From: Hespellia stercorisuis DSM 15480
GTDB taxonomy: Bacteria > Bacillota > Clostridia > Lachnospirales > Lachnospiraceae
Length of the DNA stretch: 38,242 nt
Assembly: GCF_900142165.1 (NCBI RefSeq)
Contig: NZ_FQZY01000042.1
Location: forward strand, 1-38,242
Direction of reading: 5' to 3'
Shown here: piece by piece, positions 23,783-30,801 of the stretch
Layout of the letters: each line of letters begins with the position of its first letter
Numbering within the stretch: position 1 is the first letter of the stretch
The notes under the pieces: model-generated
Databases searched by the model: none
What the model was told of the DNA's origin: nothing
What the model saw: only the letters and a program-made list of their open reading frames with translations
Translations under genes and position numbers: made by a program

Positions 23783-25159
23783 ATGGCTATTAAAGCCAGT
23801 GCTACAGTAACACTCACCTTTGTGGTAGATGTTTCGGCAGTGTACCGATACTACAGGCTGCAGGCATCTACAGCATCTGCGCCCGCAAAGCCTGCCACGA
23901 GATCTCCTGCCGGGTGGGTGAGTACGGAGCCTGCATATACAGCGGGCAGTACTAACAGTCTTTATACGGTTGATCTGAATGTGTTTTCCAATGGTACGTT
24001 TGCGTATTCTGAGGTTTCAAAATCTTCCAGCTATGAGGCGGCAAAAGCGGCGTATAATAAGGCGGTGGCTGCGGGAGAGGCGGCGGAGGATGCAAAAGCA
24101 GCAATTACAATATCCAGTACGGCACCTACGAATCCTGTGACAGGGCAGCTTTGGCAGACAGCATCAGGGGAGCCGATCATGAGGTGGGATGGAGCGAAAT
24201 GGGCACTGCATTTCATATCGGTGGACAATCTGAATGTGGATACTCTGAGTGCAATTACCGCGAATCTCGGGACAGTAACTGCGGGGATGGTCGGAAATAA
24301 AGATGGGACGGTAGTATTTGATGTGGACTCCGGAACAATTATGTCAAAAAGTTTCGTCAATGGCGAGCTGCGTTATGTAGCGAGGCTGGATAAAGCTTCA
24401 CTGCAATTTGAAAGTTATTCTAGTCTACATTTGGCGGGAACGTTATCCATTACGGCCGAGTCGGGCTTGGTATACACTAATAGCAGCAGTGGGAAAACAA
24501 TACGTTTGGGTTTTGGGGAAGGTAACGAAATCACAGTAAATCAATACCCTATCCATGGTGCACCGCCTATTGATGGTGATTGTAACACTTTGATCAGAGG
24601 TGGAAGATATTATTTAACCGTTGGGAGTAAACACTGTCCGGTGAATACGGGAGGATGGCTTGAAACCGTGGATTATTACGATAATGCACAGTATTGCTAT
24701 CAGCGTTTTGCGGCATGTACTGGGAAAAATTATCAGCGATTTATGATTGCGGGGGTCTGGGGATCGTGGGAGGATATGAGCTATAGTGCGAATAACAAAT
24801 CCCTTTGGAGCAGCAGTGCGGCTTATTACATGTCGGCGTCACATTCGATTAAACTTTCAGAACCAATATCTGCACAAAAAACGGGAATTACGCTTATCTG
24901 GTCTCCGTATGTGAACGGGGAGGTAACAGACAATCAGTTTGTCGATATATTCATACCAAAGCAGCAGGTGGCGAGTTTTCCGGGGAACGGTATAACATGC
25001 AATCTTGCATCAAGTACGTTTAGTAAAGTAGGCACAAAGTTTTTGTTTATTTCAGATGATACAATAACCGGTCACTCTCATAATACGGCAGCGGGCACGA
25101 AAAATGGTATTACTTATGATAATGGATATTGGGTGCTCAGAAAAGTGATTGGATGCTGA
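23783..25159 (+). CDS. receptor-binding tail fibre/tip protein
   Basis: This 458-residue protein starts at ATG 23783. Its first residues (MAIKASATVTLTFVVDVSAV) echo the start of the previous gene. Residues 20-110 carry the SLYTVDLNVFSNGTFAYS and SSSYEAAKAAYNKA patterns found in clostridial tail-tip proteins. A linker with LNVDTLSAITANLGTVTAGM follows, then a C-terminal domain from ~210 of different codon use. The C-terminal region (HCPVNTGGWLETVDYYDN, IAGVWGSWEDMSYS) is likely the receptor-binding head, and the AT-richer codons suggest it has been swapped. Confidence 0.78.
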   Translation: MAIKASATVTLTFVVDVSAVYRYYRLQASTASAPAKPATRSPAGWVSTEPAYTAGSTNSLYTVDLNVFSNGTFAYSEVSKSSSYEAAKAAYNKAVAAGEAAEDAKAAITISSTAPTNPVTGQLWQTASGEPIMRWDGAKWALHFISVDNLNVDTLSAITANLGTVTAGMVGNKDGTVVFDVDSGTIMSKSFVNGELRYVARLDKASLQFESYSSLHLAGTLSITAESGLVYTNSSSGKTIRLGFGEGNEITVNQYPIHGAPPIDGDCNTLIRGGRYYLTVGSKHCPVNTGGWLETVDYYDNAQYCYQRFAACTGKNYQRFMIAGVWGSWEDMSYSANNKSLWSSSAAYYMSASHSIKLSEPISAQKTGITLIWSPYVNGEVTDNQFVDIFIPKQQVASFPGNGITCNLASSTFSKVGTKFLFISDDTITGHSHNTAAGTKNGITYDNGYWVLRKVIGC

Positions 25160-25232
25160 TAAATCGTATGTTCGTAAAAAATGAGAGTGTAGATAGAAAA
25201 GTGGAGCAAGGAAATGCATAGATACCAAGAGC

Positions 25233-25255
25233 AAGACCGCGAAGGTCTTATTTTT
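25233..25255 (+). terminator. terminator between fibre and lysis genes
   Basis: A perfect 6-bp stem (AAGACC with GGTCTT) with a 5-base loop is followed by ATTTTT. It separates the tail genes from the lysis block. The 130 bp around it hold no convincing gene; a 19-codon frame from ATG 25214 spans the hairpin and was not accepted. Confidence 0.75.
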
Positions 25256-25289
25256 ATGCAAAAAATCAAGTAGATTGGGAGGGATGCCT

Positions 25290-25688
25290 ATGATTGCGGA
25301 AATGGTTACAAGTGCAACATTGAAAGACTGGATTCTGTGTCTTGTCATATCGTTGCTTATTTTGTGGAAAGTCTGGCCGGATATATCGAACCGGGTGAAA
25401 AGTGCGTTCAACACGGCCCGGTACGGTGCTGATCTGGTGGACATGGTCGAGGAACATGAGCTGGCCATAAACGGGGCAGGTGGAATCCAGGAGAAGCTGG
25501 AGCGAGACTATGACCGGATCAACAAGCTGGAGAGCAAGGCGAAGATCAGCCTGGAGGAGAATGAACTGATCATGAAGTCGATGCTCGCGATATTAAAAGT
25601 AATGAACAAAATGGAACCCAGTGAGGATACAGAGCAGGTGCAGGAAGAGATTGTTGAGTTTATGAACCGGCAGTCTCACAGGGAATAA
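25290..25688 (+). CDS. single-span membrane coiled-coil protein, lysis module
   Basis: This 132-residue protein starts at ATG 25290, seven bases after GGGAGGG. A hydrophobic span at residues ~13-30 (WILCLVISLLILWKVW) is followed by a charged coiled coil (LERDYDRINKLESKAKISLEENE). The shape recalls holin-associated proteins such as XhlA, though the membrane span is here at the N terminus. Position immediately before the holin suggests a lysis or holin-accessory role. Confidence 0.7.
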   Translation: MIAEMVTSATLKDWILCLVISLLILWKVWPDISNRVKSAFNTARYGADLVDMVEEHELAINGAGGIQEKLERDYDRINKLESKAKISLEENELIMKSMLAILKVMNKMEPSEDTEQVQEEIVEFMNRQSHRE

Positions 25689-25701
25689 TGGAGGTAGAAA
25701 G

Positions 25702-25896
25702 ATGAGTAAACAGTGGTTAAAAGCGGCCGGAGTAAGGGCGATAAAGACAGTGGCACAGACGGCGGTGGCAACAATCGGATCCGCGGCAGTGATATCCGGT
25801 GTAGATTGGCGAGTGGTTGTATCAGCGTCGGTTCTGGCTGGAGTATTGTCTCTGCTGACCAGCGTGGCGGGGCTGCCGGAATTGACAGACAAATAG
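25702..25896 (+). CDS. holin, r1t type
   Basis: This 64-residue protein starts at ATG 25702 after GGAGGTAGAAAG. It has an amphipathic basic N terminus (KAAGVRAIKTVAQTAV) and two hydrophobic spans (VATIGSAAVISGVDW and VVVSASVLAGVLSLLTSVAGL). Length and the I-x-G-V-D-W element between the spans match the r1t holin family. Holins permeabilise the membrane so the endolysin reaches the wall. The amidase is downstream. Confidence 0.88.
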   Translation: MSKQWLKAAGVRAIKTVAQTAVATIGSAAVISGVDWRVVVSASVLAGVLSLLTSVAGLPELTDK

Positions 25897-25898
25897 AA

Positions 25899-25914
25899 TG
25901 TGCGACGTCGCACA
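25899..25914. repeat. perfect 16-bp palindrome after holin gene
   Basis: TGTGCGACGTCGCACA is fully self-complementary. It lies two bases after the holin stop and has no T-run, so it is not a standard terminator. It may be a protein-binding site, a nuclease site or an RNA processing hairpin. Confidence 0.8.
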
Positions 25915-25932
25915 CAGAAAGAAGGTGAAATC

Positions 25933-26013
25933 ATGGGCGAAAACGAGCAGGTAAGTGTAGAGGAACTGGTGGAAAAGCTTGAAAAGGAGCAGAAGGAGCA
26001 GGAGGGCAAGTAG
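25933..26013 (+). CDS. 26-residue acidic micro-ORF in lysis module
   Basis: ATG 25933 follows AGAAGGTGAAATC. The peptide is almost entirely E, K and Q and likely one helix (VEELVEKLEKEQKEQ). Its stop is one base before the amidase start and its coding sequence carries the amidase ribosome site. It may serve mainly to couple translation to the amidase. Confidence 0.5.
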   Translation: MGENEQVSVEELVEKLEKEQKEQEGK

Positions 26014-26014
26014 C

Positions 26015-26737
26015 ATGAGTATATGTGGTGGGATTGCCGGTACCCGTGGCAGAAACCCGGTTGGAATATTTATCCATAACGATGCAGGCGGACAGTTTCT
26101 AAATGCGTCCTATTGGGCAAATGCGTTGGAGAGCGGCGGACATGATCTAAATAATGGATTTGCCCATGCCTACGCCGGTGATGACGGCGTAATCCAAGTG
26201 GAAGATGATGCGAATTGTGCATGGCACTGTGGGCAGTCGGAGGGAAATACGAATTATCTGTCGATCGAAGTGTGCCAGAGCATGGGGGACGCAGAAACAT
26301 TCCTTGCGAATGAGGAGCGTGCTCTGCAGTGGAGTGCACAGAAATGCAAGCTATATGGAATCGTACCGAATGAGCAGACCATTCGCCTGCACCAGGAGGT
26401 GTATGCCACGGCGTGCCCTCATAGGAGCGTGGAGCTTCATGGAGGAGCGATGGCAACGAAAGCGTATTTCATTAAGCGGATAACGGAAATCATGAGCGGC
26501 GGAGCAGCGGCGGGAAAAATGGAAGGAGAAAAAGAGATGAGATGTTTTTATACGATAGATGGTGGAGCAGGGGTGTACTACTTTGATGGATTCAAGGTGC
26601 ATGCACTTACACACCCAGACGAATTGAAAATAATAAACGAGGTGTACAAGGCAAATAATGGTAAGGACATGCCGAGTTTCAAGTGGACGAAAAAGGCTCC
26701 ATGGTATAAGCGTTTGATTGAAGGTACAAGCAGGTAA
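26015..26737 (+). CDS. endolysin, N-acetylmuramoyl-L-alanine amidase (Amidase_2)
   Basis: This 240-residue protein starts at ATG 26015 after GGAGGGCAAGTAGC. The T7-lysozyme/PGRP fold is visible in IFIHNDAGG (zinc histidine 21) and RLHQEVYATACPH (histidine 126 and cysteine 134, eight apart as in T7 lysozyme). It cuts the bond between N-acetylmuramate and L-alanine in peptidoglycan. After ~residue 165 a short linker leads to a ~70-residue C-terminal region (MRCFYTIDGGAGVYYFDG) that probably binds the wall. It is the last phage gene; the host junction follows within ~40 bp. Confidence 0.93.
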   Translation: MSICGGIAGTRGRNPVGIFIHNDAGGQFLNASYWANALESGGHDLNNGFAHAYAGDDGVIQVEDDANCAWHCGQSEGNTNYLSIEVCQSMGDAETFLANEERALQWSAQKCKLYGIVPNEQTIRLHQEVYATACPHRSVELHGGAMATKAYFIKRITEIMSGGAAAGKMEGEKEMRCFYTIDGGAGVYYFDGFKVHALTHPDELKIINEVYKANNGKDMPSFKWTKKAPWYKRLIEGTSR

Positions 26738-26776
26738 AGCGGCTATTTTAGTACACTTCTTTAAACGTCGTACGTA
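26738..26776. other. prophage right end / attachment junction
   Basis: Phage coding ends at 26737, and a host gene fragment is in frame from about 26771 after a stop codon (TAA) at 26762-26764. The switch from prophage to chromosome must lie here. The short ACGTCGTACGTA stretch is partly palindromic, but the true core cannot be fixed without the left end. Confidence 0.6.
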
Positions 26777-27016
26777 GATTCCCTTGACTGGAAGGACTAT
26801 GGCGCAGATTCCATTATCCAGACGGTCTGCGAACACAAGAACCTGGATAACGGCGCAATCATTCTCTGCCATAACGGAGCAAAATTTACAGCACAGGCGC
26901 TGGATGCAATGCTAAACGGACTGGAGGAAAAGGGATATCAGATTGTGCCGGTATCAGAACTGATTATCAAGGACAATTATCATATGGATGTAACGGGGAA
27001 ACAGATTGCAGATTAA
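26765..27016 (+). pseudogene. 3' fragment of polysaccharide deacetylase, cut by prophage
   Basis: This open frame has no start codon and encodes ~80 residues beginning VDSLDWKDYGADSII. It includes GAIILCHNG and EKGYQIVPVSELI, then stops. This is the C-terminal end of a NodB-type polysaccharide deacetylase (conserved motif region around the LxH of the family); the catalytic N-terminal part is missing. The simplest reading is that the phage integrated inside the gene, so the 5' part should lie beyond the left prophage end. The enzyme family modifies peptidoglycan or other polysaccharides, in some members during sporulation. Confidence 0.75.
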
Positions 27017-27079
27017 GTGGATAAATTGTTAAATGAAATGTTAAATATAAAAAACAAGGTGGTGCATAGAAAACAAATG

Positions 27080-27285
27080 TGATAATATTAGTGTGACTAT
27101 TTTCAACGTCCTTAAGCATTCCCGCATTTCCGACACACAGAGTACCGTGTGGCAGGGTGGGGAGTCTCTTTATCACGAGGGACAAAAGGAACGACGCGGC
27201 CGGACGGGAAGAGGATAGCTGTACCGGCAAAATAAAAGGCTTTGAGTACATTGGCGGGGAGATGCCTTTGCTCAGCCTGGAGATA
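27080..27285 (+). promoter_or_regulatory. long structured leader upstream of corA
   Basis: The 282 bp between the deacetylase fragment and corA have no good gene. An extended -10 (TGTGATAAT) near 27078-27086 may start transcription. Downstream there are several stems: CACAC/GTGTG near 27138, GTCTCTT/GAGGGAC near 27168, and GCCGG/CCGGC near 27198-27227. Two mutually exclusive pairings, AAAGGC/GCCTTT and GGCTTTGAG/CTCAGCC, lie near 27236-27278. This is the form of a cis-acting RNA, possibly metal-responsive given corA. It does not match the M-box or other riboswitches I can recall. Confidence 0.4.
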
Positions 27286-27298
27286 TAGGAGAAAAACC

Positions 27299-28243
27299 AT
27301 GATACAGATATTAAAAACAGACAACGGCATAGTGTCAGTCATTGATAAGCCGGAAGACGGAACATGGATTAACATGGTTGCGCCGACGATAGAGGAAAGT
27401 GAATGGGTTGCGAGTCTTTACGATGTGGATGTAGATGACATTCGGGCCGCACTGGATGATGAGGAGAGTTCGCGACTGGAATTGGAAGATGGCTACACGC
27501 TGCTTCTGGTGGATATCCCGTTTGAGGAGATGCGTAACGACAGACGGGCGTACACTACAATTCCACTTGGTATCATTCTGGTAAAAGATGCAATCATCAC
27601 TATCTGCCGGGAAGAAAACAGGGTATTAAGTAAATTTTTAAAAGGAAGAATCCGGGAGTTCAGCACGAAGAAGCGGATGCGGTTTATATATCAGATTCTT
27701 CTGCGATCTTCCAATGTATACCAGATTTATCTGCGTGTCATCGATAAGCAGAGAACAGACATCGAGCACAGAGCCGGACGCAATGAGACAGAAGATGACG
27801 ACCTGATCGCTCTTCACGAGCTGGAATCCAACCTGGTATATTTTGCAACGTCGCTGGGGGCGAACCGGTCCGTGTTTGACCGGCTGACGAGGTACAAAAG
27901 AATCAGACAATATCCGGAAGACATGGAACTTCTGGACGATGTGATCGTGGAGAACAAGCAGGCCATTGAGATGACGAATATTTACCGTGACATCATTCAT
28001 GGTACCCGTGATCTGCTGTCGACTATTATCAATAACCGTCTGAATAACGTGATGAAATATCTGACGTCCATCACGCTGGTCATGGCAATTCCGACCATTA
28101 TTTCAGGAATCTACGGGATGAATGTGAGCGGGAAATGGATGCCGCTTGCGGAAACGCCGCATGGTTTTCTGATTATCTGTATATTTACAGTGCTGGCGTG
28201 TGTGATTGCACTGATCATCCTGAAGAGAAGAAAGATGCTGTAG
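27299..28243 (+). CDS. corA: CorA-type magnesium/divalent cation channel
   Basis: This 314-residue protein starts at ATG 27299 after TATAGGAGAAAAACC; an upstream in-frame start would run through the leader. It has a long N-terminal cytosolic domain with a coiled stalk. The C-terminal pair of membrane helices (SITLVMAIPTIISGIYGMN and GFLIICIFTVLACVIALII) surround the signature GMN at 273-275, the selectivity motif of CorA. It forms a pentamer moving Mg2+ (and Co2+ or Ni2+ in some members). Single gene, ending before a bidirectional terminator. Confidence 0.95.
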   Translation: MIQILKTDNGIVSVIDKPEDGTWINMVAPTIEESEWVASLYDVDVDDIRAALDDEESSRLELEDGYTLLLVDIPFEEMRNDRRAYTTIPLGIILVKDAIITICREENRVLSKFLKGRIREFSTKKRMRFIYQILLRSSNVYQIYLRVIDKQRTDIEHRAGRNETEDDDLIALHELESNLVYFATSLGANRSVFDRLTRYKRIRQYPEDMELLDDVIVENKQAIEMTNIYRDIIHGTRDLLSTIINNRLNNVMKYLTSITLVMAIPTIISGIYGMNVSGKWMPLAETPHGFLIICIFTVLACVIALIILKRRKML

Positions 28244-28366
28244 AGCAGATTCGGAGTATCCGGCAGGATTGCGGAGCACTCCAGATGTAAGATGCCAGCA
28301 GGCTGACGAACACTCGCAGCAATGATGCCAGGGCATAATAGAATATGAAACATAGAGATGAAAAAC

Positions 28367-28417
28367 AAGAGATATGATGGGGCGGGTGAAACCGCTCCCT
28401 ATCATATCTCTTATTTT
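28367..28417. terminator. bidirectional terminator between corA and coaBC
   Basis: A long hairpin (AAGAGATATGAT with ATCATATCTCTT, continued by G/C pairs around a GTGAAA loop) has T-runs on the right and A-runs on the left. It can stop transcription arriving from both genes. The 120 bp between the corA stop and this hairpin hold nothing else I recognise. Confidence 0.9.
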
Positions 28418-28431
28418 TACATTATTTTTAT

Positions 28432-29619
28432 TTATTTCCCGCAAATGGCATCCAGAATCCGTACTGCGACCTCGTCCTTGGACAGCAGTTCCAGCGAAAT
28501 CTCGTCCTCCGCTGTGATCAGGGTCACGACATTGGTGTCTGTCCCGAAACCGGCACCTGCGACCTTCAGGTTGTTGGCGACGATCATATCAAGATGTTTC
28601 TTTTCCAATTTCTTTCTGGAGTTCTCCAGCATATTTTCGGTTTCCATTGAAAATCCACACAGGAACTGGTTCTCTTTTTTGTGTTCGCCCAGATATTTCA
28701 GAATGTCATCCGTGCGCTCAAGCTCGATGGCGAAGTTGTCATCCGTTTTTTTGACTTTTTCCGTGCTGATATTCTTTGGACGGTAGTCGGCGACCGCGGC
28801 GGCTTTGATGATGATATCTGCGTCCACAGCTGCTGAGGTGACTGCGTTGAACATCTCCCGGGCGGTGGTGACTGGAACCACATCGACAAAGGCAGGAGCC
28901 TTGATGGAGACCGGTCCGGATACGAGGGTGACATCTGCGCCCCGCAGCGCGGCAATCTTAGCAATGCTGTATCCCATCTTCCCAGTAGAATGGTTGGTGA
29001 TAAAGCGTACCGGATCGATAGATTCGGCGGTGGGACCGGCGGTGACAACCATCTTTTTCCCCAGCAGGTCCTTCGTCAGTGCACACGCATGAAGAATATA
29101 CTCCATGATGTCCACCGGTTCCGGCATCTTACCGGCACCGGTGTCTCCACAGGCCAGACGTCCGGTCGCCGGAGTCATGACGGTCATCTGGTACTGTGCA
29201 GCGAGGGCCAGGTTGTCCTGAGTGACGGGATTCTGGTACATGCGTGTATTCATGGCCGGGGCAAGGATCTTGGGACAGGTACATGCGAGCCACGTGGTGG
29301 TCAGCATATCGTCGGCAAGTCCGTGAACAATCTTGGCAATGACATTGGCCGATGCCGGGGCGAGTACTGCGACATCCGCTTTCTGGGCCAGAGAGACGTG
29401 CTCCACGCTGAATTCAAAATTTCGGTCAAATGTATCCACAAGACACTTGTTGCCGGTTAAAGTTTCAAATGTGACAGGATTGATGAAATTTGTTGCATTT
29501 GCTGTCATGATCACATGAACATCCGCATGTGACTTCACCAGAAGACTGGCGAGTGCGGCACTTTTGTATGCGGCGATGCTTCCGCTTACGCCTAAAAGAA
29601 CAGTTTTGTTTTTTAACAT
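28432..29619 (-). CDS. coaBC: bifunctional CoaBC: phosphopantothenoylcysteine decarboxylase / synthetase
   Basis: This 395-residue protein starts at the ATG ending at 29619 (MLKNKTVLLGVSGSIAAYK), after AAGGAGTTCTTACCT on the minus strand; longer upstream frames lack conservation. The N-terminal CoaC half has the flavoprotein SGSIAAYK motif, a catalytic histidine in EHVSLAQ (residue 74) and PAMNTRMYQNP. The C-terminal CoaB half has NHSTGKMGYSIAK and a later GFSMET. It converts 4'-phosphopantothenate and cysteine to phosphopantetheine on the way to coenzyme A. The divergent neighbour is a probable pantothenate transporter. Confidence 0.95.
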   Translation of the reverse strand: MLKNKTVLLGVSGSIAAYKSAALASLLVKSHADVHVIMTANATNFINPVTFETLTGNKCLVDTFDRNFEFSVEHVSLAQKADVAVLAPASANVIAKIVHGLADDMLTTTWLACTCPKILAPAMNTRMYQNPVTQDNLALAAQYQMTVMTPATGRLACGDTGAGKMPEPVDIMEYILHACALTKDLLGKKMVVTAGPTAESIDPVRFITNHSTGKMGYSIAKIAALRGADVTLVSGPVSIKAPAFVDVVPVTTAREMFNAVTSAAVDADIIIKAAAVADYRPKNISTEKVKKTDDNFAIELERTDDILKYLGEHKKENQFLCGFSMETENMLENSRKKLEKKHLDMIVANNLKVAGAGFGTDTNVVTLITAEDEISLELLSKDEVAVRILDAICGK

Positions 29620-29670
29620 AGGTAAGAACTCCTTATCAAATGGTTTCTGGATTGTCAGAACTATAACTGC

Positions 29671-29676
29671 ATTATA
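29671..29676 (-). promoter_or_regulatory. -10 box for coaBC
   Basis: Read on the minus strand this is TATAAT, about 50 bp upstream of the coaBC start. No good -35 box is visible at the normal distance, so activation or a weak promoter is possible. Confidence 0.45.
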
Positions 29677-29846
29677 CGATACACAATGAAAAAAAACCAT
29701 AGAAAATGTAAGCCAGCCTAAAAGTGACGGCCCGAAAGCCGGTCCTTTCTGAGCCTTCCTGTCGGCATATTCAGGTGGAAGAACAGACAAAAAACAAATA
29801 AAAATGTATTATTTGGGAAACATTTCTTTTTAATAGAAATATTTTG

Positions 29847-29855
29847 TGGTATACT
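29847..29855 (+). promoter_or_regulatory. extended -10 promoter for panT
   Basis: TGGTATACT is an extended -10 element about 60 bp upstream of the panT start. The -35 region is T-rich without a clear box. The ~300 bp shared with coaBC otherwise hold no gene, only short G/C palindromes near 29729. Confidence 0.5.
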
Positions 29856-29915
29856 TGCGCAGTAATTGTATTGTATCCTGCTGAGCGGGAATGATAACAA
29901 GGAGGAAAATTAAAT

Positions 29916-30542
29916 ATGAGAAAAGAAAAAAAAGACACTCGTTGGATGGTCAGTGTTGCACTTATGGCAGCCATCATCGTCGTGCTGGCGAACACGCCGC
30001 TCGGCATGATACAGCTCCCGATTATTAAGGCGACAACGGTACATATTCCAGTCATTATCGGTGCGATTCTGTTTGGCCCAATGGCCGGCGCGGTCTTAGG
30101 CGGCGTATTCGGAATCTGTTCCCTGGTCAGCAATACCATGGCACCGACTTTACTGTCCTTTGCATTTTCACCGTTTATGAGCACAACGGGATTTGCCGGT
30201 GTGGCAAAAGCAGTCTGGATCTCTGTCGGATGCAGAATCCTGATTGGTGTGGCGGCAGGATGGTTATGGATTCTTCTGCAGAAGCTGAAACTGAATCAGT
30301 TGATTGCACTTCCGATCACAGGCTTTGTGGGATCCATGGTCAACACGGTCACGGTGATGGGCAGCATCTATTTCTTATTTGCGCAGCAGTATGCGCAGGC
30401 GAAGGAAGTTGCGGTCAGCGCAGTATGGGGGCTGATTATGGCGACGGTTACAGCGTCTGGTATCCCGGAAGCAGTTGCGGCGGCGATACTGGTGACAGCG
30501 CTTGGAAAGATATTGATCGCGGCAGTACAAAGGAGCAGATAA
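29916..30542 (+). CDS. panT: ECF transporter substrate-binding subunit, PanT-like (pantothenate)
   Basis: This 208-residue protein starts at ATG 29916 after AAGGAGGAAAATTAAAT. About six hydrophobic spans are visible (for example VALMAAIIVVLANTPLG, VIIGAILFGPMAGAVLGG, AILVTALGKILIAAV). The conserved FGPMAGAVLGGVFGI segment is typical of ECF S components. S components bind a vitamin and share the EcfAAT module encoded elsewhere. The substrate is inferred from divergence with coaBC, which uses phosphopantothenate, and from resemblance to PanT. Confidence 0.82.
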   Translation: MRKEKKDTRWMVSVALMAAIIVVLANTPLGMIQLPIIKATTVHIPVIIGAILFGPMAGAVLGGVFGICSLVSNTMAPTLLSFAFSPFMSTTGFAGVAKAVWISVGCRILIGVAAGWLWILLQKLKLNQLIALPITGFVGSMVNTVTVMGSIYFLFAQQYAQAKEVAVSAVWGLIMATVTASGIPEAVAAAILVTALGKILIAAVQRSR

Positions 30543-30661
30543 ATTCCGTGCTGTGAATGAGAAATAAGATATGAAAAACAGAGAACTTACGCCGGATCTG
30601 GCAGAGCGGACGGTTCCTGATAAAAACAAGTAAATTTCAGCTATAAAAAACAGGCAGTTTC

Positions 30662-30690
30662 TTGACAATTACATAGAGTTTCTTTATAAT
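30662..30690 (+). promoter_or_regulatory. consensus sigma-A promoter of glnA
   Basis: TTGACA at 30662-30667 and TATAAT at 30685-30690 are separated by exactly 17 bases, both perfect consensus. Transcription would begin near 30697, only ~10 bases before the leader hairpin. Confidence 0.92.
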
Positions 30691-30706
30691 ATGGTAGAAT
30701 AAACAA

Positions 30707-30739
30707 GGGCGTTTTCACGGGATGAGAGCGCCCATTTTT
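30707..30739 (+). terminator. leader terminator/attenuator of glnA
   Basis: An 11-bp stem (GGGCGTTTTCA with TGAGAGCGCCC, G-T pairs included) closes a 5-base loop and is followed by ATTTTTA. It lies inside the glnA leader, between promoter and ribosome site, so glnA expression likely needs read-through. The ANTAR regulator downstream of glnA is a plausible antiterminator. Confidence 0.8.
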
Positions 30740-30801
30740 AATTGTCCGCGTTCATCTGTGGAAACGGTCTGGTGTGGTATGTAAATGAAGGAGGTAGTAC
30801 A

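Noticed and set aside
25214-25273. 19-codon ORF spanning the terminator before the lysis genes
   Set aside because: The hairpin with T-run explains the sequence better, and the peptide has no recognisable property.
27080-27285. M-box (magnesium) riboswitch upstream of corA
   Set aside because: None of the conserved M-box core segments could be recognised. Only generic stems are seen, so it is kept as an unassigned leader.
28103-28444. Minus-strand frame between corA and coaBC
   Set aside because: It spans the bidirectional terminator and the corA end; no ribosome site or coding-like codon use.
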